From Psychromonas aquimarina ATCC BAA-1526 (GTDB lineage Bacteria; Pseudomonadota; Gammaproteobacteria; Enterobacterales; Psychromonadaceae): a stretch of 64,000 bases of DNA. Shown here one piece after another: positions 53,524-62,323 of the stretch. How positions within the stretch are numbered: position 1 is the stretch's first letter; each line of letters opens with the position of its first letter. Both the position numbers and the translations under genes were made by a program. Where the stretch lies: positions 62,001-126,000 of the forward strand of contig NZ_AUAM01000012.1 in NCBI RefSeq assembly GCF_000428725.1, given 5' to 3'. Under the pieces are notes generated by a model. That model had not been told where the DNA came from. It ran no database searches and worked only from the letters and a program-made list of their open reading frames with translations.

Positions 53524-56500
53524 ATGAATATCGCACATTACAGTATTAATCATAAAGTTATCAGCTGGATGTTTGTCCTGCTGATGCTGGTTGGCGGTGG
53601 TATTTCATTTACCGGCCTTGGCCAGTTAGAGTTTCCTGAATTTACCATCAAGAATGCCCTGGTCATTACCCCTTATCCGGGAGCATCGCCAGAGCAGGTT
53701 GAAGAAGAAGTTACGCTGACACTCGAAGATGCAATTCAGCAGATGCCGCAGATCAAACATATTACCTCAATTAACAGTGCCGGTTTATCGCAGATTGAAG
53801 TTGAGATGCAGGAGAAATACGACAAAAATGCGCTGCCGCAGATTTGGGATGAACTGCGCCGCAAGGTTAATGATGCAGCTGCAGATCTGCCGCCGGGTGC
53901 AGTACAGCCGCAGGTCATTGATGATTTTTCCGATGTTTACGGCATATTGATGAATATCAGCGGTGAAGGATACAGCTACCGCGAACTTGAAAACTACGCC
54001 AATTTTTTACGCCGTGAACTGGTAATGATAAACGGAGTAAAAAAGGTCTCTGTTGCCGGAGCAACAGAAGAGCAGATAGTGGTTGAAATCAGCCAGCAGA
54101 AACTTGCCGCCCTGGGACTGGATCAGAATTATATCTACAACCAGATCAGCAGCCAGAATGTTGTCTCTAATGCGGGCAGCATACGTGTCGGGCAGGGAAG
54201 AGTTCGTATCAACCCGACAGGTGAATTCGCTAATGTTAATGATATGCGCCGTTTGTTAGTGAGCCCGCCGGGCAGCAAAGACCTAGTCTATCTGGGTGAT
54301 ATTGCCGATGTCTACAAAAGCGAAAGTGAAACACCCTCTGTGATTTACCACAATATGGGTAATAATGCTCTGTCGCTGGGTGTATCATTCAGCTCTGGTG
54401 TAAATGTTGTTGATATTTCTCACGCAGTTACGGCAAAAATCGACGAACTGCAGGAAAAACTGCCGCTGGGAATGGATCTCAACACAGTATACGATCAAGG
54501 CGCAGTCGTAGATCAGTCGGTAAGCGGCTTTCTGATTAACCTTGCTGAATCGATAGCTATCGTTATTATCGTTCTGCTGGTATTTATGGGAGTCCGTTCC
54601 GGCTTACTAATGGGTGTCGTACTGCTGCTGACCATTTTCGGTACTTTTATTGTTATGAAAGTGCTGAATATTCAACTGCAGCTTATCTCCCTGGGTGCAC
54701 TGATTATTGCCCTGGGCATGCTGGTAGATAACGCCATTGTGGTAACCGAAGGTATACTGATCGGTCTAAAACGCGGTCAGACCCGTTATCAGGCTGCCGG
54801 GGATATTGTAAAACAGACCCAGTGGCCGTTATTAGGCGCGACCATTATTGCAATTTTAGCTTTTGCTCCGATCGGTCTGTCAGAGAATGCCACCGGTGAA
54901 TTCTGTTCATCACTGTTTCAAGTGCTGCTGATTTCACTGTTTCTCAGCTGGATCACAGCAATCACCATCACGCCCTTCTTCTGCCATCTGTTATTTAAAG
55001 ACGGTGAAATAAGTGAAGAACCGCAAGAGCTCTACAAAGGTGCCTTCTTCAGTGTTTACCGCGCTATTTTATCTTTAGCAATGCGTTTTCGACTTCTTAG
55101 TTTAGTTTTGGTGATCACCATGTTAGCGGCGGCAGTATTCGGTATGGGACAGGTAAAAAATGTCTTCTTCCCGCCTTCAACAACACCGATATTTTTTGTT
55201 GATGTCTGGATGCAGGAAGGCACGGATATCCGCGCTACAGAAGATTTTATAAAACGTATTGAGACAGACATAACAGCCCGCCAGCAGGAAACGGATGTTG
55301 GTCTGAAAAACATCACTTCGGTTATCGGTCAGGGCGCGCAGCGGTTTGTACTGCCCTACTCACCGGAAAAAGGCTATAACGCCTATGCACAGCTGATTAT
55401 CGAAATGAATGATTTAGAGTCACTCAATAAAGGCGTACCTGAACTGACCAGCATTCTGCGGGATAACTACCCGGAAGCACAGTTCCGCGTAAAATTAATG
55501 GATAACGGTCCGTCACCGGCGGCAAAAATTGAAGCGCGCTTTTACGGAGAAGATCCCGTGGTGCTGCGCAGGCTTGCCAGTCAGGCAGAGCAGATTATGA
55601 TTGCCGAACCGACCGCTGAAAATATACGTCACAGCTGGCGTAACCAGGTAAATATCGTGCGTCCGCAGTTCAACAGTGCACAGGCTAAAAAAGTCGCGGT
55701 CAGCAAACAGGATCTTGACACTGCCATGCTGATTAATTTCAGTGGTAAACCGGTGGGCACCTACCGTGAACAGTCACATTTAATGCCGGTTGTTGCCCGC
55801 GCTCCGGAGCAGGAACGTCTTAATGCCGACAGTCTGTCAAAACTGCAGGTATGGAGCAGTGAAAACAGCACTTTTGTACCGGTTACGCAGATCGTCTCCT
55901 CATTTGACAGTGAATGGGAAAACCCGATTATTATGCGTCGTGACCGCAAACGTGTATTAACAATAATGGCAGATCCGGTACTCGGCAGTGATGAAACTGC
56001 AGATTCAGTACTGCGTATACTGCGCCCTAAAATTGAAGCGATAACACTGCCTGCCGGTTATGAACTGGAATGGGGCGGCGAATATGAAACCTCCAGTGAA
56101 GCACAGGCCGGTATTGCCAGTTCAATACCTATGGGCTATCTGGCAATGTTCCTGATTACCGTAGTGGTATTCAACTCGGTAAGACAGCCGCTGGTGATCT
56201 GGTTTAACGTACCGCTGGCAGTCATAGGTATCGCATCCGGACTATTGATATTTGATGCACCGTTCAGCTTTATGGCCATACTGGGTATGCTTAGTTTAAG
56301 CGGTATGGTGATCAAAAACGGTATTGTACTGGTGGATCAGATCCGCGTCGAGCTGGCTGACGGCAAAGCCCCCTATGATGCTGTGTTTGAGTCATCAGTA
56401 AGCCGTGTTCGTCCGGTTTGCATGGCGGCCGTAACTACTATGCTGGGTATGATTCCGCTGCTGTTCGATCCGTTTTTTAAATCAATGGCGGTCACTATTA

Positions 56501-56631
56501 TCTTCGGCTTAGGTTTTGCCACCCTGCTGACACTGATTGTACTGCCGGTGACTTATGTACTTATTTTCAGAATTCCGAATAAGGACATAATTGAAAACCA
56601 GGAGCCGCAAGCACAGCTCGCAGCAGTGTAA
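53524..56631 (+). CDS. RND-type efflux pump, inner-membrane permease
   Basis: A 1035-residue RND transporter of standard length, with TM1 at 11-31, two large periplasmic loops and twelve TM helices. In TM4 the proton-relay segment reads LGMLVDNAIVVTEG, so it has one Asp followed by Asn in place of the Asp-Asp pair of AcrB. The TM10 Lys lies in SLSGMVIKNGIVLVDQIR. The periplasmic start TPYPGASPEQVEEEV is typical of the family. Substrates are usually drugs, detergents, bile or fatty acids; the adjacent phospholipase gene makes fatty acids or lysolipids a possible substrate (inference). GAGGAG precedes the ATG. A strong terminator follows. Confidence 0.96.
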   Translation: MNIAHYSINHKVISWMFVLLMLVGGGISFTGLGQLEFPEFTIKNALVITPYPGASPEQVEEEVTLTLEDAIQQMPQIKHITSINSAGLSQIEVEMQEKYDKNALPQIWDELRRKVNDAAADLPPGAVQPQVIDDFSDVYGILMNISGEGYSYRELENYANFLRRELVMINGVKKVSVAGATEEQIVVEISQQKLAALGLDQNYIYNQISSQNVVSNAGSIRVGQGRVRINPTGEFANVNDMRRLLVSPPGSKDLVYLGDIADVYKSESETPSVIYHNMGNNALSLGVSFSSGVNVVDISHAVTAKIDELQEKLPLGMDLNTVYDQGAVVDQSVSGFLINLAESIAIVIIVLLVFMGVRSGLLMGVVLLLTIFGTFIVMKVLNIQLQLISLGALIIALGMLVDNAIVVTEGILIGLKRGQTRYQAAGDIVKQTQWPLLGATIIAILAFAPIGLSENATGEFCSSLFQVLLISLFLSWITAITITPFFCHLLFKDGEISEEPQELYKGAFFSVYRAILSLAMRFRLLSLVLVITMLAAAVFGMGQVKNVFFPPSTTPIFFVDVWMQEGTDIRATEDFIKRIETDITARQQETDVGLKNITSVIGQGAQRFVLPYSPEKGYNAYAQLIIEMNDLESLNKGVPELTSILRDNYPEAQFRVKLMDNGPSPAAKIEARFYGEDPVVLRRLASQAEQIMIAEPTAENIRHSWRNQVNIVRPQFNSAQAKKVAVSKQDLDTAMLINFSGKPVGTYREQSHLMPVVARAPEQERLNADSLSKLQVWSSENSTFVPVTQIVSSFDSEWENPIIMRRDRKRVLTIMADPVLGSDETADSVLRILRPKIEAITLPAGYELEWGGEYETSSEAQAGIASSIPMGYLAMFLITVVVFNSVRQPLVIWFNVPLAVIGIASGLLIFDAPFSFMAILGMLSLSGMVIKNGIVLVDQIRVELADGKAPYDAVFESSVSRVRPVCMAAVTTMLGMIPLLFDPFFKSMAVTIIFGLGFATLLTLIVLPVTYVLIFRIPNKDIIENQEPQAQLAAV

Positions 56632-56656
56632 GCTCCAGAGATAAAACTTAACAGAT

Positions 56657-56692
56657 AAAGAGAGCCGGATGAAAATCCTGCTCTCTTTTTTA
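56657..56692 (+). terminator. Intrinsic terminator of the RND operon
   Basis: AAAGAGAGCCGGAT pairs with ATCCTGCTCTCTTT (one mismatch) around a GAA loop, followed by TTTTT. It starts 26 bases after the pump stop codon. Confidence 0.93.
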
Positions 56693-56854
56693 TCCCCGAT
56701 AGAAAAATTATTCATAGCGGTTCCTTTACGTATAAATAGCCGACAAACTCAATTCATAAATATTACATAGTTAACAATTCTCACTTACAAAACTACCTAA
56801 GTAACAAAATACGTATACTCTGAAATTAATGGAATAATATAGTAGGGATAGCTT

Positions 56855-58297
56855 ATGAAAGAAGTACAGTTTCGCAACATCGATAAATTATTTATTAAAA
56901 TGTCTATTAATGACAAATTTATGGTTATTTTCGGTTTGTTTTTAATCGCTTTAACAACTCTATCAGTGGGACGTTACCAGAACTCTCTTGAACAGGTTGA
57001 ACAGCAGTCAATGCAGGCCCTCGAGCAGCAGCTGTCAGGTATGGTGCAGGCAATGGAATCATCCGGGAAGAGTGATAAATTAGCTTCCCTCGGACTGCAG
57101 GTTTCAAGAGCGGCAGCTGACTCTTCACGTCACAAAGATATGCTCACAGCAGTGGTTAAAACAAATTCACAGCAGTATGTGTCTTTATCTAAAAAAGCCC
57201 CCTCTCAGGAAAAAAAGGCCAAAGAACAGGCCTTTTACTCTTTTTTACTCTCTTTTCTGTGGATACTGCCCTTTGCATTAGCTCTGTACTGGACCGCTAC
57301 TTTTATCGGCGGCGCATTATGGGTACTTTGGGATACAACAGAAAAGATTGCCAAAGGTGATCTTACTTCCCGTTTAGGCTTCCACCCGGGACGTGACGAA
57401 TTCGGCACAATCGGCTGTGCACTCGACAAAGCGATGGATACCCTGACCGAGTTAGTTGTTACGGTAAAAGACAACGCGCAGACACTGCACAACACTTCAT
57501 CTTCATTTGCCGATGAAACCCGTCAGAGTGAAGAGCAGGTACAACAGCAGTATACTTCTTTAGATTCAGTCGCAACTGCAATGGAAGAGATGACCGCCTC
57601 TTCACTGGAAGTCACTGATATTTCTAAATTAGCATCGCAGCATGTAGAGCAGAATTCGGAATATATCAAACAGAGTGATGAACGGGTACAGCATGCTATC
57701 AGCGAGATCCAGCAGCTTTCCAGTTATATCGATCAAACTTCAGACTCAGTGTCTACCCTTAAAGATAATGCCACCAAAATCAACGATGTGATCACCACCA
57801 TCAATGCTATTTCCGAACAGACTAATCTGCTTGCACTGAATGCGGCAATTGAAGCGGCGCGAGCAGGAGAACAGGGTCGAGGTTTTGCCGTGGTTGCTGA
57901 TGAAGTAAGAACATTAGCCAGCCGTACTCAGGCGGCAACGGTTGAGATCCAGTCAATGATCGAAAACCTGCAGTCAGAAACCAACAACATTGCACAAATG
58001 ACAGACAACACAGTAAAACAGGCGCAGGCAAGTCGTGAGATGATTGTTAATATCGGCACCGATGTAAATTCAATCAGCGAATCATCTCAAGCAGTAATCG
58101 ATATGAGTTTTCAAATTGCCACTTCCTCGGAAGAGCAGAGCTCAGTGGCTAACAATATCTCTGCAGAGCTTAGTGATATCCGCCTGAAATCTAATACTAT
58201 TAAAGATTTAGTTGCTCAGTCCTCCGAGGGTGTGGTTAAATTATCTGCAGCGTCTGAAAATCTGGGTGAAATTTTAGCGCGTTATCAGACAGCTTAA
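56855..58297 (+). CDS. Methyl-accepting chemotaxis protein with a small periplasmic region
   Basis: A 480-residue chemoreceptor. TM1 is about 24-42 and TM2 about 128-155. The periplasmic part between them (about 85 residues) is short and has no Cache or 4HB signature. HAMP (about 157-210, [20 protein letters not shown]) and the signalling domain follow; the hairpin tip is [20 protein letters not shown] and is followed by [30 protein letters not shown] precedes the ATG. With so little sensor it may respond to membrane or energy state (inference). Single-gene unit with a terminator. Confidence 0.95.
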   Translation: MKEVQFRNIDKLFIKMSINDKFMVIFGLFLIALTTLSVGRYQNSLEQVEQQSMQALEQQLSGMVQAMESSGKSDKLASLGLQVSRAAADSSRHKDMLTAVVKTNSQQYVSLSKKAPSQEKKAKEQAFYSFLLSFLWILPFALALYWTATFIGGALWVLWDTTEKIAKGDLTSRLGFHPGRDEFGTIGCALDKAMDTLTELVVTVKDNAQTLHNTSSSFADETRQSEEQVQQQYTSLDSVATAMEEMTASSLEVTDISKLASQHVEQNSEYIKQSDERVQHAISEIQQLSSYIDQTSDSVSTLKDNATKINDVITTINAISEQTNLLALNAAIEAARAGEQGRGFAVVADEVRTLASRTQAATVEIQSMIENLQSETNNIAQMTDNTVKQAQASREMIVNIGTDVNSISESSQAVIDMSFQIATSSEEQSSVANNISAELSDIRLKSNTIKDLVAQSSEGVVKLSAASENLGEILARYQTA

Positions 58298-58330
58298 CCA
58301 TTGCTGTTCCCCTAAATAAAACTCTTAAAT

Positions 58331-58353
58331 CAGGCGCATAATGCGCCTGTTTT
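58331..58353 (+). terminator. Intrinsic terminator
   Basis: CAGGCGC pairs with GCGCCTG around a short loop, followed by TTTT, 33 bases after the chemoreceptor stop. Confidence 0.85.
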
Positions 58354-58437
58354 GACTTATAGGATATGAAAATTTAACAACATTTGCCCCGGAAAGACAC
58401 TACCCTTTATTTAGACGGATATATAAGGGGAGCTGTT

Positions 58438-59247
58438 ATGTTCCATATCAATTCAGCAAAAACTCTTCTTTGCATTATGCTGCTCTTTCTGTTTATCAGC
58501 ATTCCAGCTCAGGCAAACCTGTCGGTATGTAAGCATTTGGTTGTTACCGGAAATGCGGAATACCCCCCTATTCTCTGGCGTGATCAGCATAACCCCGGCA
58601 AACTGACCGGTCTGGCCGTTGAATTATTAGAGCTGGCATTAATGGATACTGGTATTAAAGTTGATGCCCGGGACCGCGGCGTTTGGGCCAGGGCGCAGCA
58701 GGAAGCTAAACATGGTGAAGTGGATATGCTCGCCGGTGCATTTATTACCGATCAGCGTCAGGAGTATATGGATTATATTCTACCGCAGTTTACCAATGTG
58801 CCTAGTGTGGTGTGGGTAAAAAAAGGCAATGAGTTTCCTTTTAGGCAGTGGGATGATTTACAAAGTAAACGCGGCGGCACCTTAGTCAACAACAGCTTCG
58901 GTCAGACTTTTGATAAATATGCGGCGGCAAACTTAGATATCCGCAGCAGCGCCACGGCTGAGCGCTCCTTTGCTATGCTGCTCGCCGAGCGTTTTGATTA
59001 TGTACTGTACGAATTATACCAGGGTCTAACCATACTCGAAGTGTCGGGGTTAAAGAATAATATCAAGCATTTACAGCTGCCTGTTTCTATCGAAGGCTTG
59101 TATTTCACCCTGTCAAAAAAATCAGGGTGTAATAGTGAGGCTCTCAGAAGCTACTTAAATAAACGCATGCAGGAACTAACCAACTTTAACACCTTTGATA
59201 AACTCTTCGATAAACATATGCAGCTATGGTTAGAACAGCAGAAATAA
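58438..59247 (+). CDS. Periplasmic solute-binding protein family 3
   Basis: Start chosen at the ATG 58438 behind AAGGGGAGCTG; an earlier in-frame ATG (58384) overlaps no site. Signal peptide: TLLCIMLLFLFISIPAQA. The 270-residue protein follows the SBP_bac_3 fold with VVTGNAEYPPILWRDQHNPG at the start, LTGLAVELLELALMDTG, then GEVDMLAGAFITDQRQEYMD. No ABC permease adjoins it, as with the other family-3 protein at 36681. The convergent NqrM-like gene ends five bases away. Confidence 0.9.
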   Translation: MFHINSAKTLLCIMLLFLFISIPAQANLSVCKHLVVTGNAEYPPILWRDQHNPGKLTGLAVELLELALMDTGIKVDARDRGVWARAQQEAKHGEVDMLAGAFITDQRQEYMDYILPQFTNVPSVVWVKKGNEFPFRQWDDLQSKRGGTLVNNSFGQTFDKYAAANLDIRSSATAERSFAMLLAERFDYVLYELYQGLTILEVSGLKNNIKHLQLPVSIEGLYFTLSKKSGCNSEALRSYLNKRMQELTNFNTFDKLFDKHMQLWLEQQK

Positions 59248-59252
59248 TCTAA

Positions 59253-59453
59253 TCAGAGATGCGCCTGCGGCTCTTCAATCTGGTATAGAGTGCGGTGCTC
59301 ATCGCAGACAGTTTCGCAGTCACAGCTGGGTTCAATATCAAGGTTAACTAAACCTGCGCAGCTTCCCTGCAGTTCCCGGCGGTGGAAAATAACACCTAAT
59401 GCCATAGCGCCCGCCGCCAGAGCAAAGGTTATAAATGTTATTACAAATAACAT
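59253..59453 (-). CDS. NqrM-like Na+-NQR maturation protein (DUF539)
   Basis: The 66-residue protein has one N-terminal TM helix (FVITFITFALAAGAMALGVI) followed by FHRRELQGSCAGL and PSCDCETVC. This gives the four-Cys pattern (GSC, C-x-C-x3-C) of NqrM, which helps insert the Fe centre of the sodium-pumping NADH:quinone oxidoreductase. GAAGGTAAATAACTT precedes the ATG. NqrM usually sits beside the nqr operon or apbE. Here it is the third gene of a unit with DUF134 and NifX-like genes, so it may be a second paralogue with another iron-related job. Confidence 0.8.
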   Translation of the reverse strand: MLFVITFITFALAAGAMALGVIFHRRELQGSCAGLVNLDIEPSCDCETVCDEHRTLYQIEEPQAHL

Positions 59454-59470
59454 AAGTTATTTACCTTCTA

Positions 59471-59839
59471 TTAAACCGTACGACAAGAACCTTTACTTTT
59501 TACTCCCTGCTCTGGACTAAGCAGAGAGTTTTTACACTGCCGTGCATTTTCTAATAACTCCTCTGTTGTGTCCCGGGTACTGCCCTGCTCAACTTTAAAA
59601 CCGCAAAATAATAACTTAGCCAATGTCTTTTCACCGATTTTGCGCACAATCACTACATCACAATTGAGTTTCTGTAGCAGTTCAATCAGCAGTTTTTTTC
59701 CTGAACACCCTGGCACTGCCAGACAGGGATTTTTCTGCACCGCAACTACCCTGCCGAGCTCATTATAAAAAGTAAAAATTTCCGCCTTGGAGAAGCGCGG
59801 AGAAAGCTGTTTGTCTGTTGTTGCAATCGCGTAAATCAT
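59471..59839 (-). CDS. NifX/NifB-like dinitrogenase cofactor-domain protein
   Basis: The 122-residue protein opens with MIYAIATTDKQLSPRFSKAE, and continues with FTFYNELG, VPGCSGKKLLIELL and NCDVVIVRKIGEKTLAKLL. That is the RNase-H-like fold of the NifX/NafY/NifB C-terminal family, which binds iron-sulphur or Mo-Fe clusters. The extended C-terminus carries extra Cys. AAAAGGAATAATT precedes the ATG. The DUF134 gene is two bases upstream; this two-gene pair is common and not limited to nitrogen fixers (family knowledge). No nitrogenase genes are present. Confidence 0.88.
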   Translation of the reverse strand: MIYAIATTDKQLSPRFSKAEIFTFYNELGRVVAVQKNPCLAVPGCSGKKLLIELLQKLNCDVVIVRKIGEKTLAKLLFCGFKVEQGSTRDTTEELLENARQCKNSLLSPEQGVKSKGSCRTV

Positions 59840-59841
59840 AA

Positions 59842-60153
59842 TTATTCCTTTTCTGATTTTTCAGTTGAATGGTTGTTTTCAGGTAAGACTAGAGCTTCAC
59901 CATTGAATAATGCACTAGTCACTTTGTACCGGGCTTTTTTTAATATATTGGCAAAGGTTTGTCGTGATACCTGCATTTCTTGAGCGGCATCCTGCTGCGA
60001 CAGCTGCTGGATATCCACTAAACGCATCGCTTCAAATTCATCTGCTTCAATTTTAATTTTATTCAGCTCAGATCCGGGTACACCGTTGGGTTTAAATAAA
60101 CTGAACCTGGCACAGCCGGCAGCACAAATATGCCGTTTGATTTTTGGTCTCAT
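59842..60153 (-). CDS. DUF134 (UPF0251) HTH regulator
   Basis: The 103-residue protein has the typical UPF0251 start RPKIKRHICAAGCARFSLFK, with Cys residues that may bind a metal or cluster, and an HTH of the sigma-70 region 4 type in LSQQDAAQEMQVSRQTFANI. NKIKIEADEFEAMRLVDIQ is a family hallmark. It is first in a unit with NifX-like and NqrM-like genes and divergent from the thioesterase gene. The palindrome at 60195-60218 in the shared promoter is its likely binding site. Ribosome site is weak. Confidence 0.92.
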   Translation of the reverse strand: MRPKIKRHICAAGCARFSLFKPNGVPGSELNKIKIEADEFEAMRLVDIQQLSQQDAAQEMQVSRQTFANILKKARYKVTSALFNGEALVLPENNHSTEKSEKE

Positions 60154-60194
60154 AATTTAATACTCAATTAGTAATAGTCATGCTACTCTACCCA

Positions 60195-60218
60195 AGTTGT
60201 TGGCATATGCCAATAACT
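60195..60218. promoter_or_regulatory. 24-base near-perfect palindrome with TTGGCATATGCCAA core, DUF134 operator candidate
   Basis: AGTTGTTGGCATATGCCAATAACT is palindromic at all but one base pair, and its 14-base core TTGGCATATGCCAA is perfect. It lies 41 bases before the DUF134 start and 30 bases before the thioesterase start, in the shared promoter. A dimeric repressor bound here could control both directions. Confidence 0.7.
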
Positions 60219-60248
60219 ATTTTTATTTACTAATAAGGTGCCCGCATA

Positions 60249-60746
60249 ATGAAACCGGAAAATAATGATAACCAGCAGCTTTTAATCGATATGATTCAGG
60301 TCAGCTGTCCGCAGCAGAGGTTAGATACTCTGGTGCAGATAAACAAACGTACAAGTCATCAACACTGCATGCTGTGCGGTCCGCAGGCTGTATTAGGGTT
60401 AAACCTGATTTTCTACCACACAGGCGATCAGCAGGTCTGGGCACATGCTAAAGGCACAATCCACCAGCAGGGTTATCTGGGAATTATGCACGGCGGATTT
60501 CTAGCAGCTCTGCTTGATGCGGCTATGTGCCAGGCGGTTTTTCAACAGAACATTGAAGCCGTCACTGCAGATATGAGTATCAGGTATCTTCATGAAGTAG
60601 CGCTTAACAGCGATATTTTAATCACAGGCACAGTTATTAAATCTTACCCGCCGCTGTATAAAGCTGAGGCCGAACTTTATGTAAACGGCAGACTGATGGT
60701 GAAAAGTAATGCCCGTTTTATGAAAAAAGTATCGGAAGCTGAATAA
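60249..60746 (+). CDS. Hotdog-fold thioesterase, PaaI-like
   Basis: The 165-residue protein has the hotdog signature in the region GIMHGGFLAALLDAAMCQAV (HGG motif, with the following D/E position occupied by Asp), TADMSIRYLHEV strand and a C-terminal RFMKKV. An N-terminal HQHCMLCGP motif is typical of one hotdog subgroup. Acyl-CoA thioesters are the likely substrates. AAGGTG precedes the ATG. Its promoter is shared with the DUF134 unit, so it may be coregulated. Confidence 0.88.
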   Translation: MKPENNDNQQLLIDMIQVSCPQQRLDTLVQINKRTSHQHCMLCGPQAVLGLNLIFYHTGDQQVWAHAKGTIHQQGYLGIMHGGFLAALLDAAMCQAVFQQNIEAVTADMSIRYLHEVALNSDILITGTVIKSYPPLYKAEAELYVNGRLMVKSNARFMKKVSEAE

Positions 60747-60917
60747 CTGCTTGTCGTATCTGAATCTATGCAGAAAGTTGAACTGTTATCAGAAAGGCAA
60801 AGTTAAAAACGAGTTACACCTCTGATATTCATCATAAAAAAAACAAAAGTCCGGCAGCTCTATCCTGATATGGATTGCAGGCTAAAGATCATGCTGATAA
60901 AGTACGCTGTTAAACTG

Positions 60918-60984
60918 CTTCGTATAATCCCAATGATATGGTTTGGGAGTTTCTACCAAGATCCTTAAATTCTTGATTATGAAG
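60918..60984 (+). ncRNA. Adenine-sensing purine riboswitch (aptamer)
   Basis: The aptamer runs from P1 CTTC (60918-60921) to GAAG (60981-60984). The conserved purine-riboswitch core is complete: TATAATC, ATGATATGG in P2/L2, GTTTCTACC in J2/3, and CTTAAAT before TTGATTATG. The specificity base in the TTGATTATG segment is T, where guanine riboswitches have C, so it should read adenine. The sequence is nearly that of the Vibrio vulnificus add riboswitch. The expression platform reaches the start codon: AAGTCT (60982-60987) is complementary to AGACTT (61017-61022) right before the ATG, so the ligand would free translation initiation. Confidence 0.96.
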
Positions 60985-61023
60985 TCTGTAACTTTAACGT
61001 AGCCTAAATAAAGGTAGAGACTT

Positions 61024-62019
61024 ATGAATTACTTTAACTTACCGAAAATCGATCTGCACTGCCATCTGGACGGCAGCGTGCGCCCGCAGACAATAGTTGA
61101 TCTTGCCCGTGAGCAGAGCCTGACACTGCCTACGGACAACATTGAGGAAATTAGAACCTTAATGATTGCTCCAGAGACCTGCTTAAACTTAGACGAATAC
61201 CTGAAACGCTTTGAGCTGCCGCTGTCAGTAATGCAGACTGCAGAAGGTATCGAGCGCATTTCATTTGAGCTGTTTGAAGATGCAGCTAAAGAAAATGTTA
61301 AATACCTGGAAGTCCGTTTTGGTCCCCTGCTGCACCAGGAACAGGGGTTAACCCTGGATCAGATCATCGGCAGTGCTGTAAAAGGCATGAAAAAAGCTGA
61401 ACAGATGTATGACATCAAGGGTAACTACATCCTGTCATTATTAAGACATATGCCTAAAGAAACCATTAAAGGTGTTGTTGACGCAGGTGAAAAATATTTA
61501 CAAGACGGCGTTGCGGCATTCGATTTAGCCGGCGGCGAAGCGGACGGGTTCTGCCATGAATTCATTCCTTATGCGCAGTATGCGGCGGATAAAGGCTACC
61601 GAATTACCATTCATGCCGGTGAGCAGGGTTCCGGTCAGAATGTCCATGATGCAGTATCACTGCTTGGCGCAGAGCGTGTTGGACACGGTATCCATATTAC
61701 CGGACATGCAGAGGCTTATGATCTGGTAAAAGACAAAGAAGTTGCTCTGGAAACCTGCCCGAGCAGTAATGTTCAGACTAAAGCTGTAGACAACCTCAGC
61801 AGTCACCCGCTGAAGGCCTTCTATAAAGACGGCATACTGGTTACTATCAATACCGATAACCGTACCGTTTCTAACACCACCATGACAGATGAAGTGCGCA
61901 AGGTGATGGAAGAGTTTGATCTGAGCCGTGAAGACTACTTTAATATCTATAAAATCAGTGTTGAACATGCATTTGCTTCACAGGAAGTAAAGCAGCACCT
62001 GCTTCAGTACGCAGAATAA
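61024..62019 (+). CDS. add: Adenosine deaminase, controlled by the adenine riboswitch
   Basis: The 331-residue enzyme removes the amino group from adenosine or adenine-type substrates for purine salvage. Zinc and catalytic motifs are complete: [16 protein letters not shown] (two His), [13 protein letters not shown] (His and catalytic Glu), RVGHGIHI (His), [13 protein letters not shown] and [12 protein letters not shown]-type Asp. The start ATG lies behind AAAGGTAGAGACTT, part of which pairs with the aptamer's 3' side. It is preceded by a purine riboswitch with adenine specificity, as in Vibrio. Adenine induces the gene by freeing the ribosome site (family knowledge applied here). Confidence 0.97.
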   Translation: MNYFNLPKIDLHCHLDGSVRPQTIVDLAREQSLTLPTDNIEEIRTLMIAPETCLNLDEYLKRFELPLSVMQTAEGIERISFELFEDAAKENVKYLEVRFGPLLHQEQGLTLDQIIGSAVKGMKKAEQMYDIKGNYILSLLRHMPKETIKGVVDAGEKYLQDGVAAFDLAGGEADGFCHEFIPYAQYAADKGYRITIHAGEQGSGQNVHDAVSLLGAERVGHGIHITGHAEAYDLVKDKEVALETCPSSNVQTKAVDNLSSHPLKAFYKDGILVTINTDNRTVSNTTMTDEVRKVMEEFDLSREDYFNIYKISVEHAFASQEVKQHLLQYAE

Positions 62020-62054
62020 CCCTTAACTGAACTAAACCTCAGTCTGTACTTCAT

Positions 62055-62092
62055 AAAGCCGTAAGTTAACTTGTTTAACTTACGGCTTTTTT
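62055..62092 (+). terminator. Strong intrinsic terminator after add
   Basis: AAAGCCGTAAGTTAA pairs perfectly with TTAACTTACGGCTTT around a CTTG loop, followed by TTT. Confidence 0.95.
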
Positions 62093-62269
62093 ATATCTGC
62101 GGCATTCTCAGCGACGACAGTAATAAGCGGCTCCCAATATGCAGTTAACCTGACGACTTTTTATAAAGTAATGATAATTTACACAGTTGTGACAGACATC
62201 ACCAAAGTTTGAGTGTATTATTTTCTGCTTTTATCCATAAGTACAGCTGAAACATTACCTGTTTTCAGC

Positions 62270-62323
62270 ATGCTGCTGTTAGTTTCAGGCTGCTCAGTAC
62301 TTCAGCCGGCAGCAGAAACATGA
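62270..62323 (+). CDS. Possible 17-codon lipobox ORF overlapping the PBP2 gene start
   Basis: The frame reads MLLLVSGCSVLQPAAET and stops at TGA, whose first bases overlap the ATG of the PBP2 gene (ATGA). LLVSGC is a canonical lipobox, so the peptide would be a minimal lipoprotein. A GTG at 62213 would extend it to 37 codons in the same frame. No ribosome site of normal strength precedes either start. The PBP2 gene also lacks one, so translational coupling is conceivable. It may instead be a remnant of a larger lipoprotein gene or chance. Confidence 0.25.
   Translation: MLLLVSGCSVLQPAAET

Noticed and set aside
59471-60153. Nitrogen-fixation function for the NifX-like gene
   Set aside because: No nif structural or assembly genes are present; DUF134-NifX pairs are common in non-fixers.
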